56,988 nucleotides of DNA from positions 1-56,988 of the forward strand of contig JADFHN010000018.1 of assembly GCA_022567155.1 (NCBI GenBank), read 5' to 3'. The position numbers were made by a program, and so were the translations under genes. This document shows, one piece after another, positions 8,782-17,911 of this stretch. Each line of letters opens with the position of its first letter. Position 1 is the first letter of the stretch. Below the pieces are notes generated by a model. That model ran no database searches, was not told the origin of the DNA, and worked only from the letters and a program-made list of their open reading frames with translations. Source of the DNA: Bacteroidota bacterium. Lineage in GTDB: Bacteria; Bacteroidota; Bacteroidia; Cytophagales; Cyclobacteriaceae.

Positions 8782-9429
8782 CTATCGAAGCGATACGAGT
8801 GTATCAGAGTCTATTTCATGCCCTCCGTCAAAAACGATTGTCTCTGTTTCAACATTCAATTTCCTGCTGATTGCTTTCTGTTCCAGAATGACATCGTTAT
8901 TCAAATACGCATCGTTGCGACCATAAATATTTAATACCTCAATATTTTTAAATGTATCAAAACCTGCTTCAACATTCAGGTCAGGAGGAAAAATGCCTGC
9001 CCATAAAATCAGCCTGTTTAAGTCCATGCTATTAGTGAGGGCCCATCTGGAAGCAGTGGCTGCACCTTGCGAAAAACCAAGAAATGTAATGCGGATATTA
9101 TTGCGATCGATGCCTGACAGCTCTTTGTCGTAAACAGTCGTTAAATAGTGTAAATAATTTTCTATATCTGTTTCGCGCTCTTCTTTGGTCATCCAGGTTG
9201 CGCCTGTTTTTCCATAAAAACCTTCCAGATAAAAGCGAGACAGGCCTTCTGGTGCGATCAAACAGATCGAATCACCAGAGATGCAGTCGAATTTTTTTAG
9301 GAAATAATTTGCCATTTGGCCATAGCCATGCAACACAAACCAAATCTCACCGGTTGTATTATCAATCCGACCAAGTTTAAAATACCTCGCACTATAACTG
9401 AATTGAACGATTCCTTTATCTGTTTTCAT
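8782..9429 (-). CDS. Alpha/beta hydrolase (carboxylesterase/phospholipase type)
   Basis: A serine hydrolase of about 215 residues. The nucleophile elbow GFSQGAA, an upstream oxyanion segment VLHGYG and a C-terminal GGHEID supplying the histidine are visible, as in the bacterial carboxylesterase group. No signal peptide, so probably cytosolic. I choose the ATG at 9429. A longer reading from 9450 would add seven codons that coincide with the terminator hairpin of the upstream gene, so that extension is unlikely to be translated. The natural substrate is unknown. Confidence 0.75.
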   Translation of the reverse strand: MKTDKGIVQFSYSARYFKLGRIDNTTGEIWFVLHGYGQMANYFLKKFDCISGDSICLIAPEGLSRFYLEGFYGKTGATWMTKEERETDIENYLHYLTTVYDKELSGIDRNNIRITFLGFSQGAATASRWALTNSMDLNRLILWAGIFPPDLNVEAGFDTFKNIEVLNIYGRNDAYLNNDVILEQKAISRKLNVETETIVFDGGHEIDSDTLVSLR

Positions 9430-9434
9430 GTAAT

Positions 9435-9457
9435 GAAAAAAGCAGGACAAACCTGCT
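9435..9457 (-). terminator. Rho-independent terminator after the secreted-protein gene
   Basis: On the minus strand, arm agcagg, a five-base loop and arm cctgct are followed by six T residues. It lies 30 bases beyond the stop of the gene at 9488-9907 and immediately before the hydrolase start, so the two genes are probably separate transcription units. Confidence 0.7.
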
Positions 9458-9487
9458 TCATTTTTCTTCAGTGATATTCAGTTCACC

Positions 9488-9907
9488 TTACTTCCTGAAT
9501 CCCAGGGCACTGCCACCGCAGTATTGGGATGATTCTTCGAATGTATAGCTGATATAATATATACCTGTAGATTTACATGGAAAAGCAATAGCACTCAGGA
9601 ATTGCCCTTTAGCGTAGCTTGTTGCTATACGGTTACGGCGTGAGTCAAACAAATTAATGATGATACCTTCATTTTCACCGCTGCATATATTTATCATATA
9701 CTGCGTACCTTTTGTAAACACATAGGAATATTCAACCTTCGCTTTCTCACCTCCTTTACCATCAATTTTATAGCCCTTAAGAAAGTTAAAGCCTTCTGCT
9801 AATTTCGGGATACATTCAGTGGTATAACTATCCGGGTTGCATTGCGAATAGGCTTCGCTCTTCCATGAAATCAGTAAAATCGTAAAAAATAATAAAAATC
9901 TTTTCAT
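9488..9907 (-). CDS. Small secreted protein, function unknown
   Basis: 139 residues with a signal peptide (about 1-19, ending EAYSQ). The mature part has six cysteines, in CNPDSYTTEC, NICSGEN, AFPCKST and SQYCGG, which suggests disulphides in a periplasmic or surface protein. The C-terminus ends LGFRK. The fold appears all-beta. I have an impression that similar proteins are conserved in Bacteroidota but know no function. It is followed by a clear terminator and preceded by a lipoprotein gene on the same strand 19 bases upstream. Confidence 0.75.
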   Translation of the reverse strand: MKRFLLFFTILLISWKSEAYSQCNPDSYTTECIPKLAEGFNFLKGYKIDGKGGEKAKVEYSYVFTKGTQYMINICSGENEGIIINLFDSRRNRIATSYAKGQFLSAIAFPCKSTGIYYISYTFEESSQYCGGSALGFRK

Positions 9908-9926
9908 GTTATTATAATTAAAAATA

Positions 9927-10826
9927 TTATTCTGTTATACTATTTCTGAATATTTCAGTGACCCTGGCAATTTCAACCACGTTTTCATCACTTATTATCA
10001 CCTCGCTGGTACTGTTATCTTTTATTACTAATACACCGTCAATTATTTCAGAAGTAGATTCTGCATAGGTATAAATAATTTCAACCTCTTCAAAGGCAGC
10101 TTCCAGTTCATCCATTTGTTTCATTAAACTTTCACTGTAATGATTTTCTTTTGTAAATACTTCAAGCAATATCGTCATATTTTCCAGTATAATTTTCTGC
10201 TCGCCAATTCGTTCCCTGAGTGATTTATTGTCCATTTGCTGCAATGTTACCTGGCAGGTAAGATGCAGCGATTCAATCCAGCCACCCAGCAGGAGTAACA
10301 CGCTAAGTGCTGACCTGTTATGTTCCTGGAAATGGTCATTTATGCGATTGAAATTATCACTTGTCACTAATAGCAACGAATCCAGGTTATCACCAGATTC
10401 GGTCAGCTTCCGGATAATGTCGAAACTAAAAAATTGCCCAATTCCCAGATCGTCAGCAAGTTTTTTAATCGCTGACAGGTATTCAATGCCATCCTGGCTT
10501 TGACTGTAAATATCAGTATAACCAAGATCTGTGCCATAAACGCCAAGGTTCAATGCCCGCTTATCGTTCGAATTATACCTGGAAACATTGTTCCCGGAAC
10601 TCAGTTTTGATTTATCATACTGAATTCCTGCATCGTGAATTAGAAATGAAATTTCAAGCGGCGATGGAATACTGTTAATGATATTCCGGATGTATTCATC
10701 AGAAATTTCAATAATATCTGCCTCCAGATTATCTATATTCTCTTTATAATCTTCCTTTGAAGGACCTTTTTTTGAATCGCAGGCCCATAAAAGTAAGGTA
10801 AATGCCAGAAATAAATATTTTTTCAT
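9927..10826 (-). CDS. Lipoprotein, function unknown
   Basis: 299 residues. The N-terminus has a lysine pair, a hydrophobic stretch and the lipobox LLWAC with the modified cysteine at residue 16, followed by DSKK, so the protein is probably anchored on the periplasmic side. The mature part is mostly helical with long acidic stretches and ends in a short beta-rich tail (SEIIDGVLVIKDNSTSEVII). No catalytic motif is visible. It sits 68 bases after the TerB-ABC transporter on the same strand. Confidence 0.75.
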   Translation of the reverse strand: MKKYLFLAFTLLLWACDSKKGPSKEDYKENIDNLEADIIEISDEYIRNIINSIPSPLEISFLIHDAGIQYDKSKLSSGNNVSRYNSNDKRALNLGVYGTDLGYTDIYSQSQDGIEYLSAIKKLADDLGIGQFFSFDIIRKLTESGDNLDSLLLVTSDNFNRINDHFQEHNRSALSVLLLLGGWIESLHLTCQVTLQQMDNKSLRERIGEQKIILENMTILLEVFTKENHYSESLMKQMDELEAAFEEVEIIYTYAESTSEIIDGVLVIKDNSTSEVIISDENVVEIARVTEIFRNSITE

Positions 10827-10894
10827 GATTTCAATGTTGAGTTTAACAAAAATAAGAATTCAATCAGCTTAAGCCAATATTTTATCCAAGTCTT

Positions 10895-13800
10895 TTAAAA
10901 TATTCGCCTTCCAAATAAAGCCATAGTTTTTTCGGGCAATTTAAAATAAACTGATAAAAATAATAAAAGTGTCATTAACCAGATTACAGTGATATTAAAG
11001 GCCGGTGTGTTGAAATACCTGTTCAGGAAATATTTTTTTGGAGCATAAAAATGTGCCCGGTAATTCAACGAATTATCAGGTTTTTCGGGTATATGAAATA
11101 CCGCATCGATTTGCTGGATGAAGCGACCGTCAACTTCAAGTATCCGGTCTTTAACATTGATATTGCGGACGACATCCGATAATTTTTCGTTAAAATACAG
11201 GTTTTTATATTCATTTATCTGATAGTCATATCGTTCGTCAGTCTCAAAAAGCAGGATTAATTTTTCCATTTTGCGTGTTTCCAAATTCGCCTTGTCAATA
11301 TACCATTTATTGATCTGGTTTAAATATTGATTCAGTTTTAAGAAAAATCTGGGGGATAAATCGGCATACGCAATCTGTACAGGATCAAAATCCTGTGTTT
11401 CGGGCTTTACTTTTTCTCTTATCAATTCATTTTTAACAAATTCCAGTTCCCTTCTCACTCTAATCTGAAGCAGCGAGTCCTCTGATTTATAAAAATTATT
11501 CGCCACAAAGTTTATTTTGTTTCGCATGGCAGGAATCCAGAAAGAAGATTTAAAATCGGCTTGGTGGATTTCTTGCTCATATTCATAATATGGTATTTGA
11601 TATTCATTATTGATAAACTGGTTCACAGCCATGGCCTCGAGCGCCCACCTTGATGTGATAAAATCAGCAATAACCGGCACCTTACCTTTTGTACTGATGG
11701 CTTTATTCAGCTTGTCGAATTCAAACATGAGTCCGCTGAATATCATTTGAGGAATCAGTATTATCGGTATGAGAATATATACCGCAACGGCCGATTTAAA
11801 AGCCGACGATGCGTTAAGTCCCATCATATTGGCCATACATGATGATGAAAAAAGGATGACCCAGAATATCAATGTCATACCTCTGATTTCGAGAATCGAA
11901 TGGGCAATAAGCACAAAAGTTATGGTTTGAATGGCTGATAAACTGAAGAGTATGATCATTTTGGAAACCAGATATCCTGACCAGCTTAAATTCAAAAACT
12001 GCTCTCTTTTGAGGATTTTACGGTCTTTTATAATTTCCTCAGCACTTACCGAAAGCCCGATAAAAAGCGCTACCACGATGCTCATAAGGAAAAATCCGGG
12101 GATGTTCTCGTTAAAACGAAAAATATATGCTTCGCCGTCAGGCGCATTCCGGTATCGTACCACAATCGCGAGGATGAATGCAAGAAACGGCGCCTCCAGA
12201 ATATTTATAAGCATGTACTGCTTGTTAGCTATTTTTGAAAGAAAATCACGCGTAGTGAAAATCCTGATTTGTTTTAATATTCCCGGTCGCTCCAGGGAGT
12301 GGTATGGTTTTTCTTTTACATCCTCAATCTTTTTTAACGTAAAATTCTCCTGATGCAGTCCAAACCATTGTTTGGGGGTGATTTTACGTTTGCTGGTAAA
12401 CTGACCGAATTCGTTTACAACCTTTGCTTCAACAATATTGAAAATCTGTTCAGAAGTTACATTCCCGCATGTGTGGCAAATACTTCGCAACCTGTCCACC
12501 TGGTGGGTTACTTCCTTAAAATAGGCAATAGCCTCAACCGGGTTTCCATAATATATCATGAAACCACCCGTGTCCATCACGATCATTTTATCAAACATTT
12601 TGTAGATGTCGGATGAAGGTTGGTGGATGACCACAAAAATAATTTTTCCCTTCTGGGTTAGCTCTTTCAGCAAGTCCATTACGTTTTCGCTGTCGCGGGA
12701 TGACAAGCCTGAAGTGGGCTCGTCAACAAAAAGAACGGAGGGCTCACGGATGAGTTCGAGTGCGATATTTAGCCTTTTTCGTTGCCCGCCGCTAATTGTT
12801 TTTTCCAGCACAGACCCAACCTTCAGGTCGGCAGTGAGCTCGAGGCCTAGGCTGTCAAGGGTGCTTATTACACGTTTGTGAAGTTCTTCTTCAGTCAGTT
12901 TATTAAGGCACAGTTTGGCGTTGTAATACAGATTTTGATATACGGTAAGCTCTTCGATCAGCAGATCATCCTGGGAAACATATCCTACTACACCATCCAG
13001 GTTTTGTTTTTCTTTATGAAGATCAAAACCGTTTATCTTTATAGTCCCTGACTGAGGTTTTAATATACCAGCCAGTACATTAAGCAGCGTGGTTTTACCC
13101 GATCCGCTTGACCCCATAATTCCAATCAGTGATCCGGTATAATCCGATATGGTAATATTATGAAGACCCTGGGTTCCGTTAGGAAAACTGAACGTAATAT
13201 CGGTTGCATTAAAGGAGATTTTACTTTGTCGTGACGGAGCTTCAAATAACCTCGAAACGTCGCTGTAATATGCGGCCTGACCGTGGGGCCCTTTAATCGT
13301 GCTTCCGGGAGGGAATAAATAAGCCAGATTCTGTTTCATACTGAATCCGTTGAGGATGATATCATCACCTCCATGGTACTTTACAAAGTACATGTTTACA
13401 CTTTCGAGCCTTACGTACACTATCTCACCATCAATATCAACTGTGTTATAACGGGCTTTGGATCCGGCAGCCTGCTGGTTTTGTCCGTTTGACCGGGTTG
13501 CAATGAGAAAACTTTCACTCAGAAGGTCCGTGGACTTGTCAAATTTGATGTACTGTTTTAATAAATTGTAATCTGATGCCGGAACATTGAAAATGGTTGA
13601 TATGGTGTCAATTATCTCAACTCCGAGAGGTGTTAACTGGTTATCGGCTTTAAGCAATTCCAGTAATCGTAAGAGAACGATTATTTTTTGCTTTTGTGAA
13701 AGTGTTTTATTGATTTTTTTTGATATGTTCAGGGTCATCAGCGTGTCTTTTACCGATGCCCGTGATAATCCCGGTTTATTGAGATAGATGGGGTTGTCTT

Positions 13801-13975
13801 TGTCATATCCTACTGCTTTATCGTAAATGGAAATAAATTCATTTACAGTATCCCGGTCTAACTCCATCTGGAAAAAGCTGAGTACATATTCACGCTCTTC
13901 TTCCGTTACACCCCCGTCCTGTTTGGTGATAATAGCGAAAAGCTTGGTCAGCGCCTTAAGTATCTCTTCACTCAT
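10895..13975 (-). CDS. TerB-like / ABCG-type transporter fusion (ATPase plus permease)
   Basis: 1026 residues. Residues 1-140 form an all-helical TerB-like domain. A beta-rich segment (about 175-240) follows, possibly FHA-like. The ABC ATPase has Walker A GSSGSGKTT near 290, the signature SGGQRKRLNIALELI near 397 and the Walker B FVDEPTSGL. Residues about 565-745 hold transmembrane helices of the ABC-2 type. A long polar section (about 760-985) and a final helix (about 998-1015) end the protein. The ATPase-then-membrane order is that of ABCG half-transporters, which act as dimers. The substrate is unknown. A large multidomain form like this is known to me from Bacteroidota but is not characterised. 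Confidence 0.85.
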   Translation of the reverse strand: MSEEILKALTKLFAIITKQDGGVTEEEREYVLSFFQMELDRDTVNEFISIYDKAVGYDKDNPIYLNKPGLSRASVKDTLMTLNISKKINKTLSQKQKIIVLLRLLELLKADNQLTPLGVEIIDTISTIFNVPASDYNLLKQYIKFDKSTDLLSESFLIATRSNGQNQQAAGSKARYNTVDIDGEIVYVRLESVNMYFVKYHGGDDIILNGFSMKQNLAYLFPPGSTIKGPHGQAAYYSDVSRLFEAPSRQSKISFNATDITFSFPNGTQGLHNITISDYTGSLIGIMGSSGSGKTTLLNVLAGILKPQSGTIKINGFDLHKEKQNLDGVVGYVSQDDLLIEELTVYQNLYYNAKLCLNKLTEEELHKRVISTLDSLGLELTADLKVGSVLEKTISGGQRKRLNIALELIREPSVLFVDEPTSGLSSRDSENVMDLLKELTQKGKIIFVVIHQPSSDIYKMFDKMIVMDTGGFMIYYGNPVEAIAYFKEVTHQVDRLRSICHTCGNVTSEQIFNIVEAKVVNEFGQFTSKRKITPKQWFGLHQENFTLKKIEDVKEKPYHSLERPGILKQIRIFTTRDFLSKIANKQYMLINILEAPFLAFILAIVVRYRNAPDGEAYIFRFNENIPGFFLMSIVVALFIGLSVSAEEIIKDRKILKREQFLNLSWSGYLVSKMIILFSLSAIQTITFVLIAHSILEIRGMTLIFWVILFSSSCMANMMGLNASSAFKSAVAVYILIPIILIPQMIFSGLMFEFDKLNKAISTKGKVPVIADFITSRWALEAMAVNQFINNEYQIPYYEYEQEIHQADFKSSFWIPAMRNKINFVANNFYKSEDSLLQIRVRRELEFVKNELIREKVKPETQDFDPVQIAYADLSPRFFLKLNQYLNQINKWYIDKANLETRKMEKLILLFETDERYDYQINEYKNLYFNEKLSDVVRNINVKDRILEVDGRFIQQIDAVFHIPEKPDNSLNYRAHFYAPKKYFLNRYFNTPAFNITVIWLMTLLLFLSVYFKLPEKTMALFGRRIF

Positions 13976-14026
13976 TCGTTGTTCTATTTATTTACTTTTG
14001 TTTTCACTTTCTCAACCAATATAATA

Positions 14027-14460
14027 TTACAAATCGTTTCTAGTGAAACCTAAAGGTAATAAATCTTTAATGCTATTTGTTACAAGATAGGCGCCTTTAT
14101 GATATGCCATAACAACACGTATCGGGTGTTTCTGCTTTATTTCATATTTCAGGATGGTTTGCCTGCAGCTACCGCACGGAAAAGCAGGCTTTGACTTGCC
14201 ATTCCTGTTTGCAACAATGGCAATTGCGGTAATCTGAACATCCGGACATTTTGAAAATGCAGAGAAAAGTGCTACACGCTCAGCACAAAGTCCGGAAGGA
14301 TAGGCGGCATTTTCCTGGTTGTTCCCTGTTATGATATCTCCCTTTCTGCTCACAACTGCAGACCCTACGTTAAAATGGCTATAAGGTGCGTATGCTCTGG
14401 CAGCTGGTCAAAAGCATCAAATATTTCAAACGTACATTCAAAAGCGAGTTTCTTTGACAT
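14027..14460 (-). pseudogene. cdd: Cytidine deaminase, frameshifted and internally deleted
   Basis: Cytidine deaminase converts cytidine or deoxycytidine to uridine or deoxyuridine. The 3' part (14027-14353) keeps the catalytic CAER, the NQENAAYPSG segment and the zinc ligands in PCGSCRQ. The conserved AYAPYSHFNVGSAV lies just upstream in the same frame, but the start region MSKKLAFEC...FDQL (from ATG 14460) is in another frame that stops at 14365. About 12-15 residues normally found between these segments are absent. A small deletion therefore shifted the frame. Restart from the GTG at 14353 would lack part of the fold. A sequencing or assembly error is the alternative. Confidence 0.75.
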
Positions 14461-14602
14461 ATCTTTTTTAAAAAAGCCCAAGATAAAAAAAATTAAATGA
14501 ATAATATTCTTTGAATGCATGCAACTAATGGTATAATTTGGCGGCCTGAATGAATTACTTCTTTTTAGTCCGTTGAAAAAGTGTGATCAGATATAGCTGA
14601 TA

Positions 14603-15946
14603 ATGAAGAAAATACTTTTGTTGGGAGCCGGCAGATCGGCGACAATACTTATCGAATACCTGCTGAATGTATGCGAAAAAAAGGGATGGCAGCTTATCGT
14701 GGCAGATGCAAATATAAAAGTTGCAAAACAGAAGGTCAACCGGCATGCGTGTGGCAAAACGGTTTCGTTTGATGTCCATAACAAAGAGCAATTAAATAAG
14801 CTTGTCAGCAAATCAGATTTGGTAATCTCCATGTTACCTGCAGGATTCCATATTACGGTATTAGAATCATGTCTGTCTAACCGGTGCAACCTCCTTACCG
14901 CCTCCTACCTTACTCCTGAGATGAAGGCCCTGGACAGAGAAGCTAAGGAAAAAGGTATTTTGATGCTGACTGAATGTGGTTTGGATCCCGGCATCGATCA
15001 TATGTTGGCAATGCAGGTCATCGACAGGATCAGAGATGAAGGTGGAATAATAATAGGGTTTGAATCGTTTACAGGAGGCTTGCTGGCATCGGATATGATC
15101 GAAAATCCCTGGCAGTATAAGTTTACCTGGAATCCACGCAATGTGGTGCTTGCCGGACAGGGTGGTGTTAAGTTTTTGCAGGAAGGAAGGTATAAATATA
15201 TTCCATATCACAGACTATTCAGGCGAACTGAAATTGTGTACATCCCGAATTATGGCTATTTTGAAGGATATGCTAACCGCGATTCACTCAAATACCGTGA
15301 AATTTATGGCCTTAAAAATATCCGTACCATGTACAGGGGCACACTCAGGAGGCCAGGATTCTGTAAAACATGGGATGTGTTTTTACAACTTGGTGCTACA
15401 GACGACACTTATGAAATGGAAGGGGTAAAAAAAATGACCCACAGACAGTTTATCAATTCATTTCTGTATTATAACCGTAGCGATTCGATTGAACTGAAGC
15501 TTGCTCATTATCTGAACCTGGATATTGATTCGGAGGAAATGCATAAGCTGAAGTGGATCGGTGTTTTTGATAACGAACCGGTCGGACTAGAAAAGGGTAC
15601 TCCGGCGCAGATTCTAGAGCATATATTGAAGAAAAAATGGACCATGTCTGAAGAAGAGGCAGATATGATCGTGATGTGGCACAAATTCAATTTTAAGTTA
15701 AACGATGTTTTGCGTGAGATACATGCCACATTGGTTACCATTGGCGAAAACCAGGAAAAAACCGCCATGGCCAAAATGGTAGGGCTTCCCCTTGGAATTG
15801 CGGCTAAATTGATAGTGGAAGGTAAAATCTCTGAAAAAGGAGCTCACATTCCTATTAAAAAGGTGTTTTATGATCCAATATTAAAAGAATTAGTAAATAA
15901 ATTCGGGTGTGATTTTATTGAGGAGGAAATAAAGAATCCGGCTTAG
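14603..15946 (+). CDS. Saccharopine dehydrogenase-like oxidoreductase
   Basis: 447 residues. The N-terminal Rossmann motif LLLGAGRSA (residues 5-13) binds the dinucleotide. The mid-protein segment TECGLDPGIDHMLA and the C-terminal domain match saccharopine dehydrogenase (glutamate-forming) proteins. In eukaryotes that enzyme works in lysine metabolism; in Bacteroidota the partner substrate is less clear, and related proteins include carboxynorspermidine synthase. I therefore give no symbol. The 3' end overlaps the convergent rnhA gene by 32 bases. Confidence 0.8.
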   Translation: MKKILLLGAGRSATILIEYLLNVCEKKGWQLIVADANIKVAKQKVNRHACGKTVSFDVHNKEQLNKLVSKSDLVISMLPAGFHITVLESCLSNRCNLLTASYLTPEMKALDREAKEKGILMLTECGLDPGIDHMLAMQVIDRIRDEGGIIIGFESFTGGLLASDMIENPWQYKFTWNPRNVVLAGQGGVKFLQEGRYKYIPYHRLFRRTEIVYIPNYGYFEGYANRDSLKYREIYGLKNIRTMYRGTLRRPGFCKTWDVFLQLGATDDTYEMEGVKKMTHRQFINSFLYYNRSDSIELKLAHYLNLDIDSEEMHKLKWIGVFDNEPVGLEKGTPAQILEHILKKKWTMSEEEADMIVMWHKFNFKLNDVLREIHATLVTIGENQEKTAMAKMVGLPLGIAAKLIVEGKISEKGAHIPIKKVFYDPILKELVNKFGCDFIEEEIKNPA

Positions 15947-16403
15947 ATTCTTGTTCGTACCCTTCGTCAATGAGTAATTCAGCACTTTCGGAACTCATCA
16001 CCGCCAATACGTCACAGCGTTCGTTCTGCGGGTGGCCGGCATGTCCTTTCACCCATTTAAATTTCGGTCTGAACTTTTTATGCAAAGGAATATAACGTTT
16101 CCAAAGATCAATATTTTTTTTGTTTTTGAATCCTTTCTTCTGCCAGTTCCATATCCATCCTTTTTCAATCGAATCCACCACATATTTTGAATCCGAATAA
16201 ATGATAACAGAATATTTACTATCCTTCAGTGCTTCGAGTCCGACAATCACGGCAAGGAGCTCCATTCGGTTATTTGTGGTTTTACGGTATCCGGCAGTTA
16301 ATTCTTTATGGTACTTCCCGAATGTAAGAATCACACCATATCCTCCAGGACCCGGATTTCCTTTAGAGGCGCCGTCGGTATAGATAAGTACTTTATCAGC
16401 CAT
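15915..16403 (-). CDS. rnhA: Ribonuclease HI
   Basis: Cleaves the RNA strand of RNA:DNA hybrids during replication and R-loop removal. All four metal-binding acids are present: D in IYTDGASKGNPGPGG, E in NRMELLAVI, D in IYSDSKYVVDSI and D in NERCDVLA. The substrate-binding lysine-rich helix (NWQKKGFKNKKNIDLW) and the WVKGHAGHPQNE loop are also clear. 162 residues is normal. It converges on the saccharopine dehydrogenase-like gene and lies 46 bases after aroQ on the same strand. Confidence 0.95.
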   Translation of the reverse strand: MADKVLIYTDGASKGNPGPGGYGVILTFGKYHKELTAGYRKTTNNRMELLAVIVGLEALKDSKYSVIIYSDSKYVVDSIEKGWIWNWQKKGFKNKKNIDLWKRYIPLHKKFRPKFKWVKGHAGHPQNERCDVLAVMSSESAELLIDEGYEQESKPDSLFPPQ

Positions 16404-16449
16404 AACGATGCGGTAACTCAGCTAGAATTTATGATTATTATCAGCTGCA

Positions 16450-16881
16450 TCATGAACTGTGTTGGATCTGGAGATGCCGGATGGCAAGGTTATAACCGTC
16501 CAGTCCAAGGCCAATAATAATGCCGTTGCAGTGTGGACTGATAAAACTTTTGTGCCTGAATTCTTCCCGGGCAAATACATTTGAAATGTGTACTTCAATT
16601 ACCGGTGCGGGCACTGCAGCTACCGCATCACCTATGGCTGCCGATGTATGAGTATAGGCTCCTGCATTGAGTATGATGCCAGCACTATTGAATCCTGCCT
16701 GCTGTATTTTACTTACGAGATCACCTTCAACATTTGACTGAAAATATTCAAGTTCGGTTGTAGGAAATTTACTTTTCAGTTCTTCGAAATAGTCCTCAAA
16801 AGTCCGGGTGCCATAAATATCAGGTTCACGTTTACCCAACAGGTTCAGGTTCGGGCCATTTATAATGGTAATCTTCATCAA
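16450..16881 (-). CDS. aroQ: 3-Dehydroquinate dehydratase, type II
   Basis: Third step of the shikimate pathway, 3-dehydroquinate to 3-dehydroshikimate. The 143-residue length and all type II signatures are present: NGPNLNLLGKREPDIYG at the N-terminus with the catalytic tyrosine, NAGAYTHTS, VIEVHISN and EEFRHKSFIS with the catalytic histidine region. Divergent from xerD, a pairing I recall from other Bacteroidota. Confidence 0.95.
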   Translation of the reverse strand: MMKITIINGPNLNLLGKREPDIYGTRTFEDYFEELKSKFPTTELEYFQSNVEGDLVSKIQQAGFNSAGIILNAGAYTHTSAAIGDAVAAVPAPVIEVHISNVFAREEFRHKSFISPHCNGIIIGLGLDGYNLAIRHLQIQHSS

Positions 16882-16927
16882 ATAACGGTTTCAATTGAAA
16901 ATTTCGTGATACTCCGTAATCTTTCGC

Positions 16928-16935
16928 TAATATTG
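16928..16935 (+). promoter_or_regulatory. Candidate -7 box for xerD
   Basis: taatattg matches seven of eight positions of the Bacteroidota TAnnTTTG -7 box and lies 30 bases before the xerD ATG. A weak TTCG at 16903-16906 is 21 bases upstream where a -33 element is expected. Confidence 0.4.
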
Positions 16936-16965
16936 TAAAGGTTATATTAAATTCCTATCCCGTTT

Positions 16966-17865
16966 ATGTCCTGGCAACATATAGTGCTGCAATACAAGAA
17001 TTTTCTTAAGCTGGAAAAATCACTTGCAGAAAATTCGATCTATGCATATTTGTCAGATGTTGAAAAACTCAGGCAGTTTGCTGAACTGAAAAATCTGAAT
17101 GTAACTCCGGAAGGCATCACAACCGTTCATCTTCAGGATTTCCTTGAATATATTAATGAACTTGGCATGACAGCATACTCGCAGGCCCGGATTCTGTCAG
17201 GTTTGAAGTCTTTTTTTAAGTATTTACGATTTGAAGAGATCATCACCCTGGAACCCACGGCCTTGATAGAAAGCCCACGGCTTGGCCGGAAGCTGCCTGA
17301 TACACTTAGTTATCTAGAAATCGTAACCATACTGGATTCCATTGATTTGTCCACACCGGCAGGAGGCAGAAACAGAGCCATGCTCGAGGTGCTTTACAGT
17401 TCAGGATTACGCGTATCCGAGTTGACTAACCTTACTTTGAATAACCTGTATTTTGATATCGGTTTTATCCGTGTTTTGGGTAAGGGCAGCAAAGAAAGAC
17501 TTGTGCCAATAGGCACAGACGCAATAAAATACCTTAAAATCTATATCGACCTGATTCGTTGTCATGTGCCAATAAAAAAAGGAAACGAAAAATATGTGTT
17601 TCTGAATCAGCGGGGAACACGTATCAGTAGGGTGAGTGTGTTTAACATAATCAAACAAGCCGCCGGGCAGGCAGCCATACAAAAAAATGTGAGTCCACAT
17701 ACCTTCAGACATAGTTTTGCCACACATTTGATTGAAGGCGGCGCGGATCTGCGTGCGGTGCAGGAGATGCTGGGACACGAATCCATTACCACAACGGAAA
17801 TCTATACACATATTGACAGAGACTATTTAAAACAGATTATTAAAGATTTCCATCCCAGGAGCTAA
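16966..17865 (+). CDS. xerD: Site-specific tyrosine recombinase XerD
   Basis: With XerC, resolves chromosome dimers at dif; FtsK (encoded 1.2 kb downstream) activates it at the septum. 299 residues: SAM-like N-terminal core-binding domain (about 1-90) and catalytic domain. The catalytic set is complete: Arg in SGLRVSELTNL, Lys in GKGSKERLVPIG, HTFRH with His and Arg, the second His in LGHESITTT and the nucleophile Tyr in EIYTH. XerC and XerD are similar; the short protein and the position beside aroQ favour XerD. Confidence 0.9.
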   Translation: MSWQHIVLQYKNFLKLEKSLAENSIYAYLSDVEKLRQFAELKNLNVTPEGITTVHLQDFLEYINELGMTAYSQARILSGLKSFFKYLRFEEIITLEPTALIESPRLGRKLPDTLSYLEIVTILDSIDLSTPAGGRNRAMLEVLYSSGLRVSELTNLTLNNLYFDIGFIRVLGKGSKERLVPIGTDAIKYLKIYIDLIRCHVPIKKGNEKYVFLNQRGTRISRVSVFNIIKQAAGQAAIQKNVSPHTFRHSFATHLIEGGADLRAVQEMLGHESITTTEIYTHIDRDYLKQIIKDFHPRS

Positions 17866-17911
17866 GATATTTCCCTGAATCCTTTTAATATTTGCGCAAA
17901 ATTATTTACCG

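Noticed and set aside
8782-9450. Longer hydrolase start at 9450
   Set aside because: The extra codons coincide with a rho-independent terminator, and the shorter start matches family length.
14555-14889. Minus-strand frames opposite the saccharopine dehydrogenase start
   Set aside because: They are antisense to the Rossmann-fold coding region and have no recognisable content.
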